Positions 1 through 8,119 of a stretch of DNA of 14,860 nucleotides are shown piece after piece. The stretch lies in assembly GCF_045062605.1 (NCBI RefSeq), contig NZ_JBJGDW010000079.1, positions 1 through 14,860 of the forward strand. The letters are read 5' to 3'. Every line of letters starts with the position of its first letter. Position 1 is the first letter of the stretch. The notes beneath the pieces were generated by a model that was not told the origin of the DNA, made no database searches, and saw only the letters and a list, made by a program, of their open reading frames with translations. The translations under genes were made by a program, and so were the position numbers. This stretch comes from Deinococcus sp045062605 (GTDB lineage: Bacteria; Deinococcota; Deinococci; Deinococcales; Deinococcaceae).

Positions 1-2
1 GC

Positions 3-275
3 CCGGAGTTCGTCAGTCAGGCACTGGATCAGTGGAGCCATGAGCGCGGAATCGTCCAGCACTTCAACCGTCCGGGAAAGCCCGTGGAGAACGCCTATAT
101 CGAGAGTTTCAATGGCCGTGTCCGGGACGAGTGCCTGAATCTCCACTGGTTTCAGACGCTGCCCCAGGCCCGCCTGATCGTGGCTGCCTGGCATCAGAAC
201 TACAACCAGGTGCCAGGCAGCTCCCTGGACAACCATTCACCCCAGACGTTCGCCCGCCTGTATCAGGCGGGCTGA
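3..275 (+). CDS. IS3-family transposase OrfB, C-terminal part (cut by window edge)
   Basis: This is the end of a DDE transposase (rve integrase core) that catalyses IS3-type transposition. The frame is open from base 3, so the gene begins outside the window and about 90 C-terminal residues are visible. The motif NAYIESFNGRVRDECL carries the third catalytic acidic residue, the Glu of ESFN, and is diagnostic for IS3-family OrfB. The usual NQVRPHSSL segment near the C-terminus reads NQVPGSSLDN here, one residue shorter and without RPH, which suggests a decaying copy. The first two catalytic Asp residues would lie upstream and cannot be seen. Family assignment is firm; activity is doubtful. Confidence 0.88.
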   Translation, partial: PEFVSQALDQWSHERGIVQHFNRPGKPVENAYIESFNGRVRDECLNLHWFQTLPQARLIVAAWHQNYNQVPGSSLDNHSPQTFARLYQAG

Positions 276-358
276 GCTACGATTCAAGTGCAATTGGACT
301 GGACCGACCGAGGGGGAAACCTCACTGGCTTCAACACCAGATAAATCACCATGTATTG

Positions 359-403
359 TTACAGGTCATCATCTAGATCGCTGGGGTAGGCGCGGCGTCT
401 CAT
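359..403 (-). pseudogene. IS5-family transposase N-terminal remnant (14 codons)
   Basis: Read on the minus strand, an ATG at 403 opens the peptide MRRRAYPSDLDDDL and then hits TAA. The RR-x-YPSDL-x-D start is typical of the extreme N-terminus of IS5-family (DDE_Tnp_1-like) transposases, which normally continue with a Trp-rich stretch such as EWxLLEPL. A GGGG run directly before the ATG could be a weak ribosome binding site. Similarity stops after the Asp cluster, where other DNA (probably the end of the IS3 element) begins. The call rests on a short motif, so it is moderate. Confidence 0.6.
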
Positions 404-435
404 CCCCTGACGACGCTCTCGGCAGATCCTTGACT

Positions 436-603
436 TCACTCCACGAATCTTTGCCGGACAGCCTCCAGAACGACGGCTCGAGCTTCGACGAGGGCAAGGA
501 TCAGGGCGCTCAGGACGGTCAGCCTGTGGAAATCAAAGCCAAGGTGAGGATGGACGAGATCAAGCAGATTATTCTGTGGGTGTCGGCTCTGAGGGGCTTT
601 CAT
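436..603 (-). pseudogene. IS4-family transposase N-terminal remnant (55 codons)
   Basis: The minus strand from ATG at 603 reads 55 codons to a TGA at 436-438. The peptide contains NNLLDLVHPHLGFDFHRLTV followed by LSALILALVEARAVVLEAV. From memory this matches the N-terminus of IS4-type transposases common in Deinococcus genomes, which are several hundred residues long. The catalytic DDE core is missing, so the fragment cannot transpose. It is broken at about the point where IS5-derived sequence begins. No database comparison was possible. The alternative, a genuine small protein, is less likely given the neighbouring IS debris. Confidence 0.65.
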
Positions 604-746
604 TGCAAAAAACATCGTGCTGGAGCCGACTTTTCCTGTCTACTCTGGACTTCTGGACCCCACATACCGTATTTTTTCAACTTCCGTCGCTGCGCTCTCT
701 GTTCTTGACGGCGTTCAGCGATCGACAGGAAACTCCTGCTGTAGGT
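604..746. other. Gene-free stretch between the IS scar and trhO
   Basis: No coding signal is seen here. In the trhO direction there is a short inverted repeat, CAGGA-GTT-TCCTG, just after the stop, but it has no T-tract, so I do not call it a terminator. A run of six T at about 671-676 on the plus strand is not preceded by a clear stem. Confidence 0.4.
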
Positions 747-1631
747 TTATTGCGCGTCATACATCCGCTGACGATCCCTGAACGCCGCCTTCTGAGCCTC
801 CGTCGTCGCCTCTACACATTGCGGGCAACTCACGCCTTCTTCGTAGGCCGGGTGCGCCCGCTCATTCGCGCCCACAGGCCAGCCACAGGAGTGGCACATC
901 GCGGCCCCGCCCTCGCGCAGTCCGTGGCCTACGGTCACGCGGCCATCGAAGACGAAGCATTCGCCGTGCCAGCGGCTGCTCTGTTCGGGCACATCCTCCA
1001 GATACTTCAGGATGCCGCCGCGCAGATGAAGTACGTCCGCGAAGCCGCGCTCACGCAGCAGGCTGGTGCTTTTCTCGCAGCGGATGCCGCCCGTGCAGAA
1101 CATGGCGACGCGTTTGCCCGCCAGTTCATCCGCGTGCGTGTCCAGCCACGCGGGAAACTCGCGGAAGCTGTCAATTTCGGGATTGACTGCGCCCTCAAAG
1201 GTTCCAGCGCTGACCTCGTAACGGTTGCGGGTGTCCACCACCACCACATCCGGGTCAGCGATCAGGGCGTTCCAGTCGCCCGCCTCCACGTACTGCCCAG
1301 CCTGGGAAGTGGGTTCCACCGGCAGGCCCAGCGTCACGATCTCGGATTTCAGGCGCACCTTGAAGCGCTTGAAGGGCTGCTCGGTGCTGGTTGATTCCTT
1401 GGCTTCCAGACGGTCAAAACCCGCCGATTGGAGGAAATGGGTCATTTCGTCAATGGCTGCACGTGACCCGGCCACCGTGCCGTTGATACCTTCCGGGGCG
1501 ACGATCAGCGTGCCGCACAGGCCGGAACTCTGGCCCAGCTCCAGCAGTTGGCCGCGCAGGGCGGCGGGGTCTGGCAGGGCGCGGAACTGGTACAGGGCGA
1601 GGACGGTGAAGGAGGGGAGAACACTGAGCAT
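747..1631 (-). CDS. trhO: tRNA uridine(34) hydroxylase (rhodanese family)
   Basis: TrhO (formerly YceA) hydroxylates wobble uridine 34 of certain tRNAs to 5-hydroxyuridine, the first step toward cmo5U/mcmo5U. The 294-residue length is close to the family norm. An N-terminal acylphosphatase-like domain (about 1-95) includes the signature APEGINGTVAGS. A rhodanese domain follows (about 110-215), with VVDTRNRYE and the loop FCTGGIRCEK, which holds the candidate catalytic Cys179 and Cys185. The C-terminal tail has four cysteines in two CxxC pairs (246/249, 269/272) that may bind zinc. A TATTCT box sits 8 nt before the ATG, supporting this start and near-leaderless transcription. The gene lies 42 bp downstream of the GNAT gene on the same strand but appears to have its own promoter. 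Confidence 0.93.
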   Translation of the reverse strand: MLSVLPSFTVLALYQFRALPDPAALRGQLLELGQSSGLCGTLIVAPEGINGTVAGSRAAIDEMTHFLQSAGFDRLEAKESTSTEQPFKRFKVRLKSEIVTLGLPVEPTSQAGQYVEAGDWNALIADPDVVVVDTRNRYEVSAGTFEGAVNPEIDSFREFPAWLDTHADELAGKRVAMFCTGGIRCEKSTSLLRERGFADVLHLRGGILKYLEDVPEQSSRWHGECFVFDGRVTVGHGLREGGAAMCHSCGWPVGANERAHPAYEEGVSCPQCVEATTEAQKAAFRDRQRMYDAQ

Positions 1632-1639
1632 GGCCCCAC

Positions 1640-1645
1640 AGAATA
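1640..1645 (-). promoter_or_regulatory. -10 box TATTCT of trhO
   Basis: On the minus strand TATTCT (TANNNT type) is followed by 8 nt and then the trhO ATG. This spacing implies a transcript starting at or next to the start codon. No -35 box is obvious. Confidence 0.6.
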
Positions 1646-1673
1646 GCGGCCCTGCCCGCGCTTCAGCGTGAGT

Positions 1674-2102
1674 TCAGGCGGCCTCCACCGCCACCAGCCT
1701 CAGCCCCGTCCACTCTGACGGGCGTAGGCGCGCCGGATCATGGCGTTGCCGCGCCATCATGCCGAAGCGCTTGTAAAAGGGCACCAGATCGTCGTCGCAG
1801 GCGGTGTCGATCATGTACAGGCCGTCCAGTTGTGCCAGCAGGTTTTTTATCAACCGCGAGGCAATGCCCTGCCCCCGCCACTGCGCCCGGACCTCCAGCA
1901 GCGGAATGTAGGCGCTTAGCACGCCGTCGCTGATGGCCTGCACAAAGCCGATCACCTGCCCGTCCTCCACGGCCAAAGCCATGTGGGACGAGCCGGACAG
2001 CATTCGCCACAGCGTGTCCGGCGTCGGTGGATTGGGCCAGCCCTCGAAAAAACCGGTCGGGGCGGCGGGCGTGATTCCTTCCAGCGTGGTCTGAATTTGC
2101 AT
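1674..2102 (-). CDS. GNAT-family N-acetyltransferase
   Basis: This is a small acetyl-CoA-dependent acyltransferase of 142 residues, typical for a single GNAT domain; the substrate cannot be predicted. The acetyl-CoA binding loop RGQGIAS (about 76-82) matches the R/Q-x-x-G-x-G/A motif. It follows a beta strand (IPLLEVRAQW) and precedes a helix (RLIKNLLAQ). The end contains the usual VPFYKRFGM segment seen in GNAT proteins. The frame is open further upstream to an ATG at 2159, but the residues before MQIQTTLEG look unlike protein sequence, so I chose the ATG at 2102. Its ribosome binding site is weak (AAGTGG) and I find no clear TANNNT box. It is divergent from the Old Yellow Enzyme gene, 79 bp away. 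Confidence 0.85.
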   Translation of the reverse strand: MQIQTTLEGITPAAPTGFFEGWPNPPTPDTLWRMLSGSSHMALAVEDGQVIGFVQAISDGVLSAYIPLLEVRAQWRGQGIASRLIKNLLAQLDGLYMIDTACDDDLVPFYKRFGMMARQRHDPARLRPSEWTGLRLVAVEAA

Positions 2103-2169
2103 TTCTACCACTTTGAAGCATGATCCTCGCCTAAGCATCGGCCATCTGGCGCACCACACGCCCCCGCTC

Positions 2170-2175
2170 TAGATT
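2170..2175 (+). promoter_or_regulatory. -10 box TAGATT of the Old Yellow Enzyme gene
   Basis: TAGATT is followed by exactly 6 nt and the ATG at 2182, with no ribosome binding site between. This is the leaderless layout. Confidence 0.65.
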
Positions 2176-2181
2176 GGCCGC

Positions 2182-3267
2182 ATGCCCGATAACGCCCCCA
2201 AGCTGTTCCAGCCGCTCAAGATTCAACGTCTCACGCTGCCCAACCGCATCGTCGTCTCGCCCATGTGCATGTACAGCGCGCATGATGGGCTGGCCAACGA
2301 TTTTCATCTGGTTCACCTGGGCCAGTTTGCGCTGGCTGGTGCGGGCCTGATCTTCACCGAAGCCGCCGCCGTCTCGCCGGAAGGCCGGATCAGCCCCGAG
2401 GACCTGGGGCTGTGGTCCGACGATCACATCGTGCCGCTGGGCCGCGTGACCGACTTTATCCACGCGCACGGCAGTCTGGTGGGGATTCAACTGGCGCACG
2501 CGGGGCGCAAGGCCAGCACCTACGCCCCGTGGCGCGGCAAGGGTGCGGTGCCGCACGAGTACGGCGGATGGGGCGTGATCGGGCCGGACACGCAGTCCTT
2601 CGCGCCGATCTTTCCCACGCCCAGCGCCATGACAATGGCCGACATCAAGCGCGTGATCCAGGATTTCGTGGCCGCTGCCCAGCGTGCGGAAATGGCAGGC
2701 TTCGACGCCGTGGAGGTCCACGCCGCACACGGCTACCTGCTGCACCAGTTCCTGTCACCACTGTCCAACTCGCGCACCGACGAGTACGGCGGCTCCTTCG
2801 AGAACCGCACGCGCTTCGTGCTGGAGGTGGTGCGGGCCGTGCGTGGCGGCTGGCCCATGCACAAGCCGCTGTTCGTGCGCCTCAGCGCCACCGACTGGGC
2901 CGAGGGCGGCTGGACCTTGGAGCAGACGGTGAAATTGGCGGGCCTGCTCAGCCGTGAGGGCGTGGACGTGCTGGACGTCAGCAGCGGCGGCCTGACTACG
3001 GCGCAGCAGATCACCCCCGGCCCCGGCTATCAGGTGCCCTTCGCCTCCGCCGTCAAGGGGGCCGTGTCCGGGCTGGACGTGATGGCCGTGGGCATGATCG
3101 AGTCGCCGGAACAGGCCGAAGCCATCCTGCAAAATGGCGAGGCCGATCTGATCGCGCTGGCCCGCCCGTTCCTGGGCGATCCCCACTGGTCCCAGCTCGC
3201 CGCGCAAAAACTGGCTGCTGATCTGGAGATGGTTCCGCAGTATCAGCGCGGCCACCGTCTGGACTAG
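2182..3267 (+). CDS. namA: NADPH-dependent Old Yellow Enzyme (NamA/YqjM class)
   Basis: This is an FMN-dependent ene-reductase that reduces activated C=C bonds (alpha,beta-unsaturated carbonyls, nitro compounds) with NADPH in the cytoplasm. The 361-residue TIM barrel fits the YqjM subclass. SPMCMYSA places Cys29 and Tyr31 at the positions of the redox-tuning Cys and the active-site Tyr. LAHAGRK (104-110) lies on the FMN side. EVHAAHGYLLHQFLSP carries the substrate-anchoring pair His180/His183, followed by SNSRTDEYGGSFENR, a strong OYE signature. ALARPFLGDP near the C-terminus contacts the flavin phosphate. The start is supported by a leaderless -10 box. The gene converges on serA. Physiological substrate is unknown; roles in oxidative or electrophile stress are general family knowledge. 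Confidence 0.93.
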   Translation: MPDNAPKLFQPLKIQRLTLPNRIVVSPMCMYSAHDGLANDFHLVHLGQFALAGAGLIFTEAAAVSPEGRISPEDLGLWSDDHIVPLGRVTDFIHAHGSLVGIQLAHAGRKASTYAPWRGKGAVPHEYGGWGVIGPDTQSFAPIFPTPSAMTMADIKRVIQDFVAAAQRAEMAGFDAVEVHAAHGYLLHQFLSPLSNSRTDEYGGSFENRTRFVLEVVRAVRGGWPMHKPLFVRLSATDWAEGGWTLEQTVKLAGLLSREGVDVLDVSSGGLTTAQQITPGPGYQVPFASAVKGAVSGLDVMAVGMIESPEQAEAILQNGEADLIALARPFLGDPHWSQLAAQKLAADLEMVPQYQRGHRLD

Positions 3268-3271
3268 CGGA

Positions 3272-3310
3272 CTGGGAGCACGGCGTCCCAGCGTTACGGC
3301 GCTACGCCGT
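3272..3310 (+). terminator. Tandem hairpins between convergent namA and serA
   Basis: Two adjacent stems follow the namA stop: CTGGGA (3272-3277) with TCCCAG (3286-3291), and ACGGCG-cta-CGCCGT (3296-3310). The second is GC-rich with a three-base loop and is followed by CTTGCCCCTT, a poor T-tract. It may end transcription from both convergent genes, but the weak tail keeps confidence low. Confidence 0.45.
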
Positions 3311-3334
3311 CTTGCCCCTTGTGGAAGAGGGTCC

Positions 3335-4972
<1,638 letters not shown>

Positions 4973-4978
4973 GCCCGC

Positions 4979-4984
4979 AGGGTA
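4979..4984 (-). promoter_or_regulatory. -10 box TACCCT of serA
   Basis: Minus-strand TACCCT is separated from the serA ATG by 6 nt (GCGGGC). This is the leaderless spacing, and it also fixes the start upstream of the Pro-rich N-terminal tail. Confidence 0.6.
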
Positions 4985-5053
4985 AGCCGCGCGGGCCGGG
5001 TGGGGGGCGGTTTATCTAGCCCGTTGAAAATGACAGGGAGGTCCAATGGTCTT

Positions 5054-5674
<621 letters not shown>

Positions 5675-5721
5675 GTCAGCGCGTGGGCAGTGCGTGGGAA
5701 AGGTACGCCAGCGCTTCCCGC

Positions 5722-6153
<432 letters not shown>

Positions 6154-6160
6154 GGGGATT

Positions 6161-6166
6161 AAAGTA
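6161..6166 (-). promoter_or_regulatory. -10 box TACTTT of the thioesterase gene
   Basis: Minus-strand TACTTT, then 7 nt, then the ATG at 6153. It lies in the 34 bp gap after the M23 stop, so the gene can be transcribed independently of the upstream gene. Confidence 0.6.
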
Positions 6167-6187
6167 GCAGCTCATTCTCCCGGTTCT

Positions 6188-7315
6188 CTATTGCGGCCAC
6201 AGGCGGTCCACCCAGTTGGCCGGGTTGGTCCCCTCGCCGCGCACCCGCATTTCCAAGTGCAGGTGTGCCCCCATGCTCAGGCCGGTGTTGCCCACCTCGC
6301 CCAGTTTCTGACCGCGCTTGACGACTTGCCCGGCCTTGACCACAATCTTGCTCTGGTGGAAATACAAACTGGTCACCCCTGCGCCGTGATCGATGAGGAC
6401 CAGACCGCCGCGCACCGGGTACTTGGCCGCCAGGATGACCTTGCCGTCGTTGACTGCCAGCACTGCCGTTCCCACCGGGGCCGGGTAGTCGGTGCCGAAG
6501 TGGTAGGCAACCTCGCCCCCTGCCACGTAGGTGCGCGGCTGGCCGAAGCTGCTGCTGGTGGCCTTGACCCTGGCCAGTGCCGGGGCAAAGGGCCGGGTCC
6601 AGACTTGCGGGGTTCGCAACATGTACGCCCTGTCCACGGCGGCGTCCTCGGCGGCCTTACCAGGGTCCTGCAACACGGCGCTGACTCGTATGGGCAGGTT
6701 CAGGTGCTGGATCGGCTGGTCCAGGCCCACCACCGGAATACGACCCCGGATCAGCTCACCGCCCAGGGTAACTTCATAGACCACGGGTGTCGTCTTGCCC
6801 AGCACCACGCGGCCCAGCGCCACATATTCGCCTGCCGCGCCGGTGGGCTTCAGGACCTCATTGGGCATCCGCACGTCTTCGCCCACCTCGCTGGGAAAAC
6901 GCACGGTGGCCTGGGCGGCACGCGCGCCGGACAGTTGCACCACGAACGCCTCGCCCATCTGCAGGCTCTGCGGCACGCGCACAGTTACGCCCGCGATGCT
7001 GGAGGTGGGGGCCGTGGGAGTGAGCTGCTCGGCGGGCAGCGGCGCAGGCAGGGCAGGCTTTCTGGTGGCCGGGCTGCTGGATGCCGGGGTGTTGGACGCT
7101 GGGGCGCTGGGTGTGGGGGCCACGCCAGGAATCCGCAACTCCTGCCCGATCTCCAGCGTCGTGCCCTTCACGCTATTCAGGCGGATAATAGAACTGACGC
7201 TGGTGTTGTTGGCCCGCGCAATCGAGTACAGGGTGTCGCCCCTCTTGACGGTGTAAGCCCCCGCCACGCCGAACAACACGGAAAGGGAGAGCAGCAGGAG
7301 GGCGCGGGAATTCAT
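6188..7315 (-). CDS. Secreted LysM and M23 (LytM-type) peptidase
   Basis: This is an exported cell-wall endopeptidase or an amidase-activating LytM protein. From the ATG at 7315 it has 375 residues: a signal peptide (1-20, ending VAGA), one LysM peptidoglycan-binding domain (21-63), a Pro/Ala/Ser linker (64-105), a central beta-rich region (about 108-230) and a C-terminal M23 domain (about 262-360). The zinc site looks complete, with His272 and Asp276 in YHFGTDYPAP, His351/His353 in the HLH motif, and His320 nearby. The protein may therefore be active rather than a degenerate activator. The frame extends 20 codons further upstream, but a TATTCT box 7 nt before the ATG at 7315 and the signal peptide fix the start. 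Confidence 0.92.
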   Translation of the reverse strand: MNSRALLLLSLSVLFGVAGAYTVKRGDTLYSIARANNTSVSSIIRLNSVKGTTLEIGQELRIPGVAPTPSAPASNTPASSSPATRKPALPAPLPAEQLTPTAPTSSIAGVTVRVPQSLQMGEAFVVQLSGARAAQATVRFPSEVGEDVRMPNEVLKPTGAAGEYVALGRVVLGKTTPVVYEVTLGGELIRGRIPVVGLDQPIQHLNLPIRVSAVLQDPGKAAEDAAVDRAYMLRTPQVWTRPFAPALARVKATSSSFGQPRTYVAGGEVAYHFGTDYPAPVGTAVLAVNDGKVILAAKYPVRGGLVLIDHGAGVTSLYFHQSKIVVKAGQVVKRGQKLGEVGNTGLSMGAHLHLEMRVRGEGTNPANWVDRLWPQ

Positions 7316-7322
7316 GCCCAGC

Positions 7323-7328
7323 AGAATA
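7323..7328 (-). promoter_or_regulatory. -10 box TATTCT of the M23 peptidase gene
   Basis: Minus-strand TATTCT precedes the ATG at 7315 by 7 nt. It uses the same hexamer as trhO and places the start directly before the signal peptide. Confidence 0.65.
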
Positions 7329-7469
7329 AGGCGCAGATGTGAGAAAGCTGACACGGCGGCGTGGGTGGGGGCCAAGAGCCGTTGCCAGATCGCTCAAACA
7401 CGGGTTTTCAGCTTCGCAGTAGGGAGTCCGGCAGCTTCACGTGCGGCCCAGTCAGCCACAAAAGAAAGA

Positions 7470-7489
7470 AGCCGTCAGATTCAACGGCT
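7470..7489 (-). terminator. Intrinsic terminator after the lipoprotein gene
   Basis: On the minus strand AGCCGT, an 8 nt loop and ACGGCT are followed by TCTTTCTTTTG. The hairpin starts 25 nt after the lipoprotein stop. The stem and T-rich tail fit a Rho-independent terminator that separates this gene from the M23 gene downstream. Confidence 0.7.
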
Positions 7490-7514
7490 CCCCTCTCATG
7501 GTCCTCTGCTGCAA

Positions 7515-7970
7515 TTACGTCAGAGGGGCGCACAGAGGCACGATGCTTGGCGTGGCGGCCTCGTGGATGTTGATGTACGCCGCACCGCCCAGCGCCGCGA
7601 TGTTCTGGAGGCCCTTGAGGGTCAGTGTGCCATTGGCGTCGGTGGACATGGCGTCGCCGATGGTGCCGTTGAGAACGCCGCCGTTTGACGTGCAAGCGTC
7701 GGTCGTGCTGGCGGTGCCCATCATGTGGTAGTGGGCCAGGTACTTGGTATTGACTTTCAGGCCGGTGGCCGTGAGCGTGGTGGCGCGGTCACCCGTGTTC
7801 AGATCGATGGACTTGGCGGTGCCTGCCGATTCCATGTAGGCCGCGTCGTTGGGCAGCATGGCCTTGAAGGCAACCGTCTTGCTGGTGCCGGTCACTTCGG
7901 GGGCGGTGTTCTTACCACAGGACGCGAGGGTGAGGGTAGCGATCAGGGCCATCAATGCAACTTTTTTCAT
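7515..7970 (-). CDS. Small lipoprotein, CHRD-like
   Basis: This 151-residue exported protein has a type II signal peptide with the lipobox LASC, so Cys18 is the predicted lipidated residue. The mature part is rich in Thr, Ala and Gly with alternating beta-strand patterns. It has a His-containing AHYHMMGTAS segment (79-88), Cys93 and Cys147 that could form a disulfide, and a C-terminal YINIHEA segment resembling the YVNVHT ending of CHRD domains. The resemblance is partial, so function is unknown. A strong GGAGGT ribosome binding site (7976-7981) lies 5 nt before the ATG. A possible -10 TATGTT is at 8010-8015. It is divergent from the GHL10 gene, sharing a 149 bp spacer, and ends at its own terminator. 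Confidence 0.8.
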   Translation of the reverse strand: MKKVALMALIATLTLASCGKNTAPEVTGTSKTVAFKAMLPNDAAYMESAGTAKSIDLNTGDRATTLTATGLKVNTKYLAHYHMMGTASTTDACTSNGGVLNGTIGDAMSTDANGTLTLKGLQNIAALGGAAYINIHEAATPSIVPLCAPLT

Positions 7971-8100
7971 GTGAAACCTCCGGTGAATGTATGGTGCGGA
8001 AACGAGATTAACATATTTTCGAGGCCAGACTAAAGCCGATTTTCTTTGCGTGTGGGGCAGGTTCGGAGGCCACCTTCACGTCCTCCATGCCCACGTGCGC

Positions 8101-8106
8101 TAGCCT
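8101..8106 (+). promoter_or_regulatory. Candidate -10 box TAGCCT of the GHL10 gene
   Basis: TAGCCT lies 13 nt before the ATG at 8120, longer than the 6-8 nt seen elsewhere in this window, giving a predicted leader of only about 6 nt. The surrounding GCGCTAGCCTG is identical to the sequence before the DUF2721 gene (12145-12155). Confidence 0.45.
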
Positions 8107-8119
8107 GTGGGGCGATATC

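Larger units (their letters stand above)
1..603. mobile_element. Insertion-sequence scar with IS3, IS5 and IS4 remnants
   Basis: Three transposase fragments of different families lie side by side: an IS3-family C-terminus on the plus strand (3-275), an IS5-family N-terminus on the minus strand (359-403) and an IS4-family N-terminus on the minus strand (436-603). None is complete in the window, although the IS3 element may be intact beyond the left edge. The IS5 fragment loses similarity after its Asp-rich DLDDD stretch. That would fit the IS3 element having inserted there, with its right end near 363 (last bases TTACA before ggtcatc). A second possible IS3 end is GGGGGAAACCTCA, ending at 324. 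I could not settle the exact ends or any target duplication. The order of insertion is inference. Confidence 0.7.

Noticed and set aside
331..340. Short symmetry ctgg...ccag at 325-340 as an IS terminal repeat
   Set aside because: Only four bases match on each side with an 8 nt gap, which is within chance; the true IS3 end remains undecided.
576..1394. 272-codon plus-strand frame opposite trhO
   Set aside because: It is antisense to a clear TrhO with intact motifs; its composition is the mirror of a high-GC gene and no motif was seen.
2103..2159. Upstream extension of the GNAT gene to ATG at 2159
   Set aside because: The extra 19 residues are Trp/Arg/Cys-rich and unlike the conserved start MQIQTTLEG; the shorter start is more natural.
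2131..2745. 204-codon minus-strand frame opposite the Old Yellow Enzyme
   Set aside because: It is antisense to a strongly supported gene and His/Gly/Arg-rich, with no start signal.
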